This document shows, in pieces, positions 27,001-38,800 of a stretch of DNA of 64,000 nt (positions are counted from its first letter, which is position 1; each line of letters starts with the position of its first letter). Both the position numbers and the translations under genes were made by a program. The DNA is from Symbiodinium natans (lineage: Eukaryota > Sar > Dinophyceae > Suessiales > Symbiodiniaceae). Below the pieces are notes generated by a model. That model saw only the letters and a list, made by a program, of their open reading frames with translations. It made no database searches and was not told the DNA's origin. The stretch lies in NCBI GenBank assembly GCA_905221605.1, contig CAJNDS010001557.1, positions 1,167,501 to 1,231,500 of the forward strand, written 5' to 3'.

Positions 27001-30000
27001 TACACAAATCTGTTGGGGTTATACAGGCGAATAAGATTCAGGGTCCCTTATCGGCGTCCTCCTTTTACCCCTTGAAAGTTAACATGGTTAAGCCCTAAAC
27101 CCTAAACCCTAAACCCTAAACCCTAAACCCTAAACCCTAAACCCTAAACCCTAAACCCTAAACCCTAAACCCTAAACCCTAAACCCTAAACCCTACCAAG
27201 TTCTCCTGAGGTCCAAGAGCAGGTGACGCAGAACCAGAAGCGCTTTTCAGCCGACAAGCTGCGGCTGGGCAGAGGGAGAGAGCAACTCCGGGTAGGGTTT
27301 AGGGTTTAGGGTTTAGGGTTTAGGGTTTAGGGTTTAGGGTTTAGTGTTTAGGGTTTAGGGTTTAGGGTTTAGGGTTTAAAGTTTAGGGTTTAGGGTTTAG
27401 GGCTACGCCTTTTAGGGCTTGGGGTTCCGATCTCAGTGGGGTCTGGGGAGGTAGGAGGGGCATTTAGGATGATTAGGTTGCGTTTAGTTCAGTGATTTTG
27501 TGGGGGCTTGAGGTTTTTGTTGGGATGTTCACCCTTCTGCTAACAGCCCTTAATAGGGATTATAATCGGGGTACTATAATCCTTATTCGTGACTGTTAGG
27601 TTAGGGGGGAACATTCCAAGTTTCATGGTTCTGTTTGCTTGGGTTGAGGCTTAAGCTTAGGGTGTTCGCGGAGGATTGCATAGAGCCCAAACCTCCACTC
27701 GACGAAGCTCCAGGCTCAATTGATAACGCCACCCCTAAAACAAGAGGTAGTGGGTATAGGGTTTACGGTTTAGGGTTTAATTAAGGTTTAGGGTTGAGGG
27801 TGTACGGGGGCAGGGTTTAGGGTTTAGGTTTTAGGCCTAAATCCGCAACCCTCAGCCCTATGCGCCGTTGAGGGTTTCGGGCTTGGGTTGAGAGCTTAGC
27901 GCCAAGGAAGGATTTCGACTCCCTTTTCATCGGCCACAGCCACTTTCACGCGGAGAACCCATTTCAACTCTGGCAGGACCATCAGCTCGACATCCTGAAA
28001 GGCCCTGTCACGAAATTGCAAACCCTAAGCCCTATACCCTAAACCCTTTCAACCTAAACCCTAAACCCCGAAACCCTAAGCCTTAAACCCTCAACCCTGG
28101 CTCTAAACCCTGAAGAACCCGACAGGTCTGCCAGTAAGCCCTCGTCCCTTGTGGGGCCTCCCAGCTTCCTGCAAAGGCTACTACCAATTGCCAGGTCAAT
28201 TCTTAGGCTAGGGGGTTGAGGAGGTTGAGGGGGTCGAGGGGTTGAGGAGACTTAGGGGGTTCAGGGTATTAGTGGAGTACAAGGGACCCCAGTATCAGCC
28301 AGCAACCAATCCCACGCTGAACCCTAAACCCTCACAAAACCCTGAACCCTAGACCCTAAACCCTAAACCCGAAACCCTAAATCCCAAGCCCCAAACCTTA
28401 CCATTGATGCCTGGAGCATTGGGCCTCTCAAAAAAGGTCTACGCACATGGTGACCTTCCAAATTCCCCATCCCTACTCCCTCAACCCTAAGCCCTAAACC
28501 CCAGACCTTATTCCCTAAACCCTAAACTCCTAAACCTTAACCTTTAAGCCGAAACTCAATCCCTAGACAAAAAATCTCTTCGCAGTTGGCAGAAGGCTTG
28601 AGGACGTTGAGCTGCCAGGGTATGCCAGGTCTGGGGGTCGTTTAGGGTTAAGGGCTTGGGGTCTAGGGTTTAGGGCTTAGGGTTTAGGGTTTGGAGTCTA
28701 GAGCCTCACATCTTTGGGGGAAGTTGTCATGGTTGTGTTCGGGGGCAGGTGAGGCCTTAAACTGTACAACGGCCCTGATAAGACTCTCCCCTTCCGGGGC
28801 TCGAAATGCCCTAAATGCCCTAACCCTACACCTAAACCCTAAACCTAAACCCTAAGCCCCATATAGGAGGTACTTGGGAATCCAGATGAGGTTTGGTATC
28901 CAGCGGCATCCCCCTCGCAAGGATGCCAGCCTCGCGCTCAAGGAAGCCTTCCCAGACAGGCGGGCGGGGGCGAAGATGAGGTTGCCGAGAGTTCGCGAAG
29001 CTACATAATTCTACCCTCGGCCCCCTAACCCTGAACCCTACACCCTACACCCTAAACTCTAAACCCGAAACCCTAAGCCCGAAGCCCGAAGCCCGAAGCC
29101 CTAAGCCCAAGCACCAAACCTTGTGTGTCACCAGGAGACTAGAGGCAAACGGACTGTTGAGGGAGAGAAGCCAAGTTGCCACGACTGTTGCAATCACAGG
29201 GTCTTCTAGGACCCAGAGTAGGCCCCTTGTAATGCACCTGAAAACCAAACAGGGTACCCTTTTTCTTGCTAGGTTACTCCTGGGTCGCGTCTTTCTACGC
29301 GTCGAGAACATCCTGGCTTGAAGGCCCCCTGAGCCCTAAACTCTGAACCCCCCAAAGCCCCCCCCAAAACTCTCTAAGCCCCTACAAACCCGACAAGCCC
29401 TCCCCAAACCCGCTTAAATTCTCTAAACACAACACAGCTACATCTTTTTGTTTCTACAAAAAAAGCTCATCCCTCGGCCCGCTTTTAGCGGTCCCCTGCA
29501 GCCCTTCCCCTTCAAGGTGCCAGCGGCCCCTGTATAACGACATCGGCAACTTTCATCCGGAGGACGGGGGGGTTCCTAGACCCCAAGCCCTGCACCCTCT
29601 TGTTTTGGGAGGCCAAAGTTCCCTTTTTAAGCTGTCCGTAGGGGGGTTCAGGGTTCTAGGGACTTAGGGGGCTTTTCGGGTCTATAGAATTAGGGATTTT
29701 GGGCTTTAGTTTCAGGGATATAGGGTTTAGGGCTTTTATGGTTTCTGGATTTGTTTTTGTTTTTGTTGTTTCTTTTTTTTTTTGGGGGGGGGGGGGGCCT
29801 TTTGCAGTTTAGGGGTTTCCGGCTCCTAAACCCTGAAATCTAGAGGGTTTGCACCAGGGGAGTACGCCTGCAGGACCTGGCAGCAAACCTCCTGGGGGAG
29901 CCAGATGAGGCGCCACAGGGTTTTCGGGTTCAGGAACCCTGTGAAAACCGGCGTCCGACACCTGGCATTTACACAAACATATATATATATACATACATGT

Positions 30001-32804
30001 ATATGCATATATAAGTAATGAACTATGGACACATGTATTGATTGGTTATTTTGCTTTGCCCAAATGCGCATCCGAAGAGAAAGCTGGGGTTGCACGGACT
30101 TTTGAAAAGAAGGCCGAAAATCAGGCCGGGGGGTCTACTTCACGTGGTTTTCGCGACGTTTCAGAGTAAGGCCGGCCTCACCTGTCCATTCCTTAAGTGA
30201 ACCCTGAAGGGCCTGTTTGAAGGGTTTAGGGTTTAGGGTTTAGGGTTTAGGGTTTAGGGTTAGGGTTTAGGGTTTAGGGTTTAGGGTTTAGGGGCTTCGG
30301 GGCTTCGGGGCTTCGGGGCTTCGGGGCTTCGGGGCTTCGGGGCTTCGGTGCTTCCGGTGCTCGAGTTGCGGAACTTCTGAAACCTGCCTGGGACCTTGAT
30401 GCAAGGACTTGGATGGCCAAAATGACCCTGCAATGTTGTTCGTGTAAGTAAGCTATTGACTTGAGTTTAGGCCTAAACCCTGAAAGGAATCGGTTTGGGT
30501 GGCTTTGCCACCTTGGAGGCCGTGGGGTGGGAGAAAGGTGTTAGATGGCCCTCCGCAATCGGGCCAGAGCTGCTCTCTCGCACTTCACGAAGCTTTCGAG
30601 CTTGATCCAAAAAACCTTCACAGCATCTACGCCCTTTTACAGCAACCCCTAAACCCTAAACCCTAAACCCTAAACCCTAAACCCTAAACCCTAAACCCTA
30701 AACCCTAAACCCTAACCCCCCCCCCCCCCCCCCCACCCCAATATTGGGTGAGGGTTGGGTGGTGAGGCGCAGCTCGCCAAGAGAGTGCCGCTTCGGCACT
30801 TCGACCTCGTGGCAGCTGCCAGAACTGACATTAAGGGTTTAGGGTTTAGGGTTTAGGGTTTAGGGTTTAGGGTTTAGGGTTTAGGGATGTACCCCCCTTG
30901 TATGCCTTACATAGTCCCTATATACCTAAGTAGCCCCTAAACAAAACCCCAAAGAATCCCTAAGGTCCCAGCCACGGGGCCCCTCCTTGAGTCCCGTGAT
31001 GACAGAGCTTTTTCGTTGTTTAGGAGGAACGCCTAAAAGGTCTTCGGGTATTTGCATGATCCCTTAGTATGGGCCCTCAAAAGGGGACCCCTTGTATACC
31101 CCGAACCCTTTAAAGAAGGTACAGGCCCATCTCAAGGGTCCATACAACTCCCTAAACCCTAAACCCTATGCTCGGCTCGAGCATCGCATAAAGCAGTACC
31201 CAGAAGCACTATTCGAGTCAACTAGGCCCCTCTAAACGGGCTTCGGATGGCTGATGGCCTTGACCTTGAAAAAACCCGAAAACCCTAGACCCTAGAAGAG
31301 AATTCAGACTTTCATGAACCTCGGGGCTCGATGGACCTGCACATCCGAACCCAAACCGCCCAACCCTAATTTCACCCACTTATGCACCCAAAAGCACAAA
31401 CCTGCTTCTCACCCGTCTGTCATGGTCTGAACAGCAAGAACAAATGGGTGGCGTGGAAACACAGGTCGCAAGATGAAGATGCAGACAGCAAGCCCCCCCC
31501 CCCCCCCCACCCACAAAAAAAGAAAACACTTGTCATAAAAACGCCCTGAGCCTTGTGCGCTTCAAGATTTGGGCTTGACAGCAGCTATGGCTTGGAGCCC
31601 CTAAGCCCTCAGCCCTAAATCCTAGACCCTAAACCCCCTTAAACCCTAAACCCCCTTAAACCCTAAACCCTAAACCCTAAACCCTAAACCCTAAACCCTA
31701 TACTAGAGCCTCCGGTCTCAACGGCCAAGGCTGTGCACGTCATCCCATGGGACCAGGGCTTCCGCAGGCCCATTGCTTCAGAAGCCGTAAGGGTTTAGGG
31801 TTCGGTTTAGGGTTTAGGGTTTGGGGTTTGGGGTTTAGGGTTTAGGGTTTAGGGTTTCGGGTTTTAGGGTTTTAGCCTAAACAGCGTCAACCGTAAAACC
31901 GTGAGCTCTTATGACCTCAGCCCCTGCACCCTAAGCCCCTTTGAGGCTGAGGATCCTTGGCGTGGCGGACAATTGGCCCCGAATGATTTCAAGTCTTTGG
32001 GTGTGCCATGCCCTAACATGCCCCCAAGAATAGCCTTAAAAAGCCCTATACATAACCCAAGATAGCCCTAAAGAGCCCTGAAAAGCCCTACATAAATCCT
32101 AGAGACATGGGCTGGGCTTCTCTGAGTCGGTGATAAGCCAAAGCCTGATTCACAAGTCTGACACGCGATCCATCTCGACTTCTTTGCGGGCATGGGTACC
32201 GCGACGATAGCGTTGCAGAGATCATCCGGGCAGGTTTCAGCTGGGAGGCTGACGCGGCAGCGCGCAAGGTCGCAAACAAGCCCCTGGGTCGACTCGTTTG
32301 GCAGCGTGGGGACCTGCTCGATGACACCCCTGAACAGCTGGCACCCAAACCCTAAACCCTAAACCCTAAACCCTAAAGCCTAAACCCTCAAGGAGCTGGG
32401 TGGCTCAGATTTGGTGGTCATCACTTCCGCGCCGCCGTGCGCGGATTGTTCCCCGATGCGGCCTGAAGCAGAGGGTCGCCATGGAGGTTTAGGGTTTAGG
32501 GTTTAGGGTTTAGGGTTTAGGGTTTGGGGTTTAGGGTTTAGGGTTTAGGGTTTAGGGTGTTCGTCAAGTTTGCTGAGTTTTTGCAGGGGCTGCTGGCTTT
32601 TGACACCTGGCGAGGTGGCTCCTTTCGTGTTTTGAGGATCTGTACGTCGTTGAAACTCCTAAACTCTTGTAAATATTAGTCAACCTGAGTCTCAACAAAG
32701 AACAGCGGCCCCTGACCTCGAACCCAAAACTTAAAGTCTTAAAGCCAAAAACCCGAAACCCTTAACACCCCAAGACCCTAAGAACCCTAACACCCTAAAA
32801 CTCT

Positions 32805-32843
<39 letters not shown>

Positions 32844-35800
32844 ACCATTGACCCGAGGCTTGCCACGAGGAACCGCCCTTAAACCCCTGAAGCCTCTTTA
32901 ATTTCCTAAATCCCTTAAGCCCCTCAAGCCTCTTAAACCCCTCAAGCCCTTTCAACCCCTTAAGCTCTTCACCCTAAACCCTAGACGAGAATCCCCTTAA
33001 CCCTTAAGCCCTTAACCCTTTTGCCCTAAGCCTGAAGCATCCCTAAACCCTGAACCCTCTACCATAGACTCTACATCATACCCTTGGTCCTTATCAGCCC
33101 AAAAACCCTTAAACCCTGAAGCCTGGACCCCTAAACCCCTGCACCCTTACACCCCAAAGCCCCAACACCCTAAACGCCTGAACCCCTAAACCCTTAGAAG
33201 CCCTAATGCTCTGAGACAAAAAATCCGTCAGCTCCTGAAGCAAAGCCCCAAACCGCTAAAACCGCTAAAACCCCAAGCCCCTTAACTCTGAAGCCCGAAA
33301 AACCCTAAACCCCACTAAAAACCCAAAACCCTTAAACCCCAAGCCCCGAAGCCCTCAAGCCCTAAAGCCCTAAAGCCCCTCTAAACATCCCTAAAAAGTC
33401 CCTAAGCCCTCAAGCGCTATAAGCCCCCCTGACAGCCTTCGACCCCAGGATCCGTCAGCTCTGAAGCTTGAACCCTAAACCCCCAAACGGTTCAGGCATG
33501 CGAAAAGCTGGAATCTCCAGCTCCAGGCGCGCTTTTGGCCCGCGAAAGTGCGCCAGGGGATGCTGGCGGCCTTCGAAACGAACGGATGCTCTACAGTGTT
33601 ATAGAGCCAAAGGGCAACAGAAACCTGTGTGCCAGGCATGCAAAAAGCTGGAATCTCCAGCTCCAGGCACGCTTTTGGCCCGCGAAAGTGCGCCAGGGGA
33701 TTCTGGCGGCCTTCGAAACGAAGGGACGCTGTGTGGTGGCTCTACCTACACATAGAGCCAAAAGGCCACAGAAACCTCTGTGCCAGGCGTACGAAAAGCT
33801 GGAATCTCCAGCTCCAGGCGCGCTTTTGGCCCGCGAAAGTGTGCCAGGGGATGCCGGCGGCCTTCGAGACGAAGGGGTGCTCTACGGTGTTGTAGAGCCG
33901 AAGGGCAACAGAAACCTTTGTGCCAGGCCTGGGCCTGCAAGCCCTGCGCTTCTTTTCGACTTGACCCTAACGATTTACGTGACTTCCGACGTCATTCACT
34001 ACATAGGTTCCGACGTAATGCCCTACATACTTTTACATATCCTCAGTTAAAGAGGCTGATAACTGGTATAACCCAAACCCCTTAAATCCATTAAACCCCT
34101 TAAACTCCTTAAAGCCCTCGACCCTAAACCCGAAACCCTAAGCCCTAAACCCTAAGCCTAAGCCCTAAACCCTAAGCCCTTAAGGATCCGCCAACTCCTG
34201 AAGCCCGGGGGGATCTTGATCTGGAACACCTGGTGGCGCTCCTCCGCTTGAAATGGACTTGGGAGGCTTTGGGGGGGGGGGGGTTCAGGGAACCGAAGAA
34301 GAGCATCCTAGGGTTTAGGGTTTAGGGTTTAGAGTTTAGGGTTTAGGGTTTAGGGTTTAGGGTTTAGGGTTTAGGGTGAGGGGTTTAGGGGCTGGAGTGT
34401 GGGGCTTGGGGGCTTAGAGATGAATTATGGGTCTGCGCGTTTCGGGTGCAGGGGTTCAGCTCGGGACAGGTCGGGGGCTTGTAGAGGACCCCTTCCCCCT
34501 CTCCTAAACCCTAAACCCTAAACCGTAAACCCCAAACCCTAAACCCTAAACCCTAAACCCTAAACCCTGAACCCTGAACCCTAAACCCTAAAGCCTAAAC
34601 CCTAAACCCTAAACCCTAAACCGAACCGGCTACCTGCAGCCAGCAAGGCAGTACCTGTACTCTCTAAGGCCTATAGAATGCTATGACCGCCAGCCTACGT
34701 TATAGCGCCTACAGGAAGAAGTAGACAAGGGGCTTGTGGACCAACAATGCAGAACTTGTATGACGTTAGTCTAAGGCCCTGCTGCTACTTCCGCTAGCTC
34801 ATGCCCCTCCCTTGTGTCTTTGAAGGGCCTTCGGAGTTCTAGGTTCGTGTCTTGGTTTAGGACTGTAATGTTTGGTTTCTTCGAGACACCCCAAGCCGTA
34901 AACCTCAGAGTGTTTGCAGAAATCTATTGTGTGCGTTGCGTGCGTGCGGGCGGGCGGGCGGGGCGGGCGGGCGGGCGTGCGGGTGCGGTGCGGGCGTGCG
35001 GGCGTGCGGGCGTGCGGCGTGCGGGCGTGAGGGCGTGCGGGCCGTGCGGGCGTGCGGGCGTGCGGGCGTGCGGGCGTGCGGGCGTGCGGCGTGCGGGCGT
35101 GGGGCGTGGGGGGCGTGGGGGCGTGCGTGCGTGCGTGCGTGCGTGCGTGCATGCGTGCGTGCGTGCGTGTGCGTGGGCGTGGGCGTGGGCGTGGGCGTGG
35201 GCGTGGGCGTGGGCGTGTGCGTGTGCGTGTGCGTGTGCGTGTGCGTGTGCGTGTGCGTGTGCGTGTGCGTGTGCGTGTGCGTGTGCGTGTGCGTGTGCGT
35301 GTGCGTGTGCGTGTGTGTGTGTGTGTGTGTCGAGGCTGGGCCTGAGGGCTGGGTTGCAGGCCGGTAGGGCGCACAGGTCCGTGGGCGCTTAGAGTCGACC
35401 CTAAACCAGTATGCTGGCCCGACATCTTAAGGTCTAGGGTCTCGGTTTTGGGGCTAAACCCGAAGCCACCCAAGCATGAGCCCAGCGATTGAAAGGAACC
35501 CGCAGAACCCCATAAGCCCCTTTCGTCCCTGTCTTCGTATCCATGCGAACGCCCAAATACGATCCCAAATCCTGGTGTGCTTTGCCAAGGAAGAGAAGGC
35601 GCCTCGGCCATGTGCAGCAGCGCAAGCATAAGCCCTAAAGTACCACCTAGTCCCTGAAACACCATCCAATCCTGCGCAGTGACCCGTGCTCAGAACTTCT
35701 TGTAGACCCCCCATACCCCCGAAATCTCCTCATACACCCACTGGAGTTCCAAACCTCCTCTAAGCTCTTTGACCTTCCGACCACTTAAGCGTTGAGGAGT

Positions 35801-38800
35801 TCAGGGGGGGAGGCGGTCGCTTCTACCCCTAAACCACCAAAGGAAGCAGAACTGTCCGTGTCTTAAATGGGTTAGTCAGAGCTTAGGGGTCGCACCCTGA
35901 AACCTAAACCCTAAACCCTAAGCCCTAAACCCTAAACCCTAAACCCTAAACCCTAAACCCTAAACCCTAAACTGTAGTCAGCGTACCTCAGGGTGCCCTC
36001 CCTCCTAAGGGGTTTGGGATTCAGGACTAAAGGGGTCGAGTGCCAGAGCTTGGTTAGGGTTTAGGGTTTAGGGTTTAGGGTCTAGGGTTTAGGGTTTAGG
36101 GTTTAGGGTTTAGGGTTTTCGGGTTTAGGGTTTAGGGTTTAGGGTTTAGGGTTTAGGGTTTAGGGTTAGTAGGGCGCCCCTGCAATCGCTGTTCTGCAAG
36201 GGAACGACCCCGGTGCATCCGAACTTAAAGGATCAAGCTCTTGCCGTGGTGGTCGGTACGAGGTTAGCAAAGCCCTAAACCCCGAAGCCCATAAAGTCCG
36301 AAACCGACCAACCTCCCGAAACCACTAACCCTGAGCCTAAACGGCCTTAAGCCCTAAGCCCTAAAACCCTAAGGCGAGCACCCGGGGGGACGCGCGCCGG
36401 ACCTCACAGACCTAGGCTTCACGAGGCTGATGCTCGGATGGCATTTGGGCGGGTGCGTGAGGGGGGGTTGAGGGGTGGGGGGAAGGAAAAAAGGGTGGGT
36501 GGGGGGGGGGGGGTGGTGGTTCAAGGGTATGGGGTTGACGTTTTGCTGGGGGGTAAGTTGAGATTTGGGGTTGGGGTTTCATCGTTTAAGTTTAGGAACC
36601 GGGTTGAGGGTTAGGGTTGTTCTTTGGCTTATATTAGGGTATGGGGTTTCGGGTTTGAGGGTTTCGTTTTGCATGTAGGGCTTGGGGGGGCCTAGACTTC
36701 CAAATCCGGAACTTGCGACGTCCCATCTAACCTGCGGAACCCAAGCATGAAACCCGGAGCCCTAAGCTGCCGTAAGCTATACTACGTACGACGTACCCTA
36801 AGAGGGTTTAGGGTTTAGGGTTTAGGGTTTAGGGTTTAGGGTAAGACCCAAACCCTGCACCTCGTTCACAACCTTAGCCCCTGCACCTCGTCAGCCGGCC
36901 AGCCCAGGAAAGACAAGGCGCTGCCTCTCAGCTTCTTTGCTGCACCCGTCCCTCTCCAACCCACCTGCATCGCAGTCCAGGCAACTGTTGCAATCTCAAG
37001 TTGAGGGTCATCGTGGGTCATCGATCCCACTACAAAACATACACACATGAAGGTTCGGTGAGGCCTCCCTTTAAGGAGGCAATCCCTAAACCCTTCAAAC
37101 CCTAAACCCAAGGCAGTTCGGTATGACAGAACGCCCCGTGTGCCGACCGGCAGGTTTCGTGACCTCGCCCTTCAAGCAGTCAGGTCGGGGGCCTTGGTCA
37201 ACCACCACAACCTAGAAGCACAAGCCCCCCCAGAAAAGTCCTCACCCTAAACCCTAAATCCCTCTAGGGTTTAGGGTTTAGGGTTTAGGGTTTAGGGTTT
37301 AGGGTTTAGGGTTTAGGGTTTAGGGTTTAGGGTTTAGGGTTTAGTGCCCTTGACCCTCAAGAACCTGAGCAGTCTACATTGTGGCCTGGATGAAGGGCTT
37401 GCGGGCCCAAGGTCCTCAAAGCAGCAACTTGGCACCGAGACCCCCCTCCCCCAAACCCTAAACCCTAAACCCTAAACCCTACAGCCTAAACCCTAAACCC
37501 TACACCCTAAACCCTAAACCCCAGGCCACTGCCGGAGCCTGTCAGATCTATGTGCCCTCCGCGCCTTATGTGCTTACTCTAGTTTCCCCCTCTGGGTTCC
37601 ATTAGTCATACATCAGCAAAGCAAAAGCAGGGTTGTAATAAAGTAGAAATGCAGATAGAAATATACTTCTGCATACACCTGAGACGTGCATTCGTGTAAT
37701 TAATCTGAAATGTCTATCTTCGGTTCATTCGTATGGCATGTAAGCGTTGAAGATCTGAGCACACCGACACCTTCAAGCACCCTGGATAGAGGGAGGTTTA
37801 GGGTTTAGGGTTTAGGGTTTAGGGTCAGAGGGGAGCTCCCCATGCACCGCCACGCCCGAGTCCCGCAGGCTTCACGTACCGCTACTGCTACGCGCGCCTG
37901 CGCCCTGAGAAGAAGGGGTTCCGCTGAGTCCGAGTGGATGGTCGTCGCGTTCTTAGCTTAGGGCCCTCCTTGCAGCGCCCCCCTGATATGAGCAATTCCC
38001 AAAATAGGGGGTACCCCTCTGAAACCCCAAATAGAATCGAATTCCCTGAAGGGGAGCCCCGCAAAAGGATGCCCCTTTTTTCGGAAAAACCCCAAAACAT
38101 CCCCAGACGCTGCCTTGGATCCATTGTAAACATCAACCCTTCAGGCACAACCCCCTTTGTCATAGCCCCCCCCCCCCCCCCCCCCCGGGAATGTCTGTTT
38201 TTATGTATATAGAACCCTGGGGAAGAATGGATTACTATTTTCCTATGGTTCTGAGGGGAGTAGTTTAGTTATCCGCACGGAACAGATGAGGCTCCGAGCC
38301 ATTTGTATGCTTGGTTAGTGGGTAGGGCAGAAGAGAGATCGGTTCGCAGCGTGGCGCAACAAGGAGTGCGGAGTGCTTTGCTTGGTTGTTGTTCAGAGAT
38401 AGGGCTTTGGAGTCCACTTTGGAGTGTACCTCCTAATTCTGCTGCACCATACTGTAAGATCTCAACGGACCAAGCACCACAGATTTGAACCTGAAAACCC
38501 TAAGCCGTAACCCCTGAACGCGCAACCCTAAGCCCCAAAGGGCCTTAAACGGCCTAAACCTTTCTCTGAGAGGTTCATAACAGTAGTAGCTAATCCGAGC
38601 TCCTGTTTAATTGGTGGGGGCGCCCCCCCCCACAATAAGGAAAGCAGGGTTCCGCAATAGTTGGACCATGGCCCCGTATGGTTTCTCTATTAAAAAACAA
38701 TAAGAACGTAGGGCGAGAGGTGCAGCCTTAGCAGAAGAAAAAAAGCTTTCCGAAAGGCAGAGTTTCAAAATTTGAAAAAAAAAAAAAAAAAAAAAATCTT

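Noticed and set aside
34799-35665. Long open frames on both strands (up to 288 codons)
   Set aside because: They translate the GC-rich microsatellite (Arg-Thr, Cys-Val or Ala-Cys strings) and have no independent coding signal.
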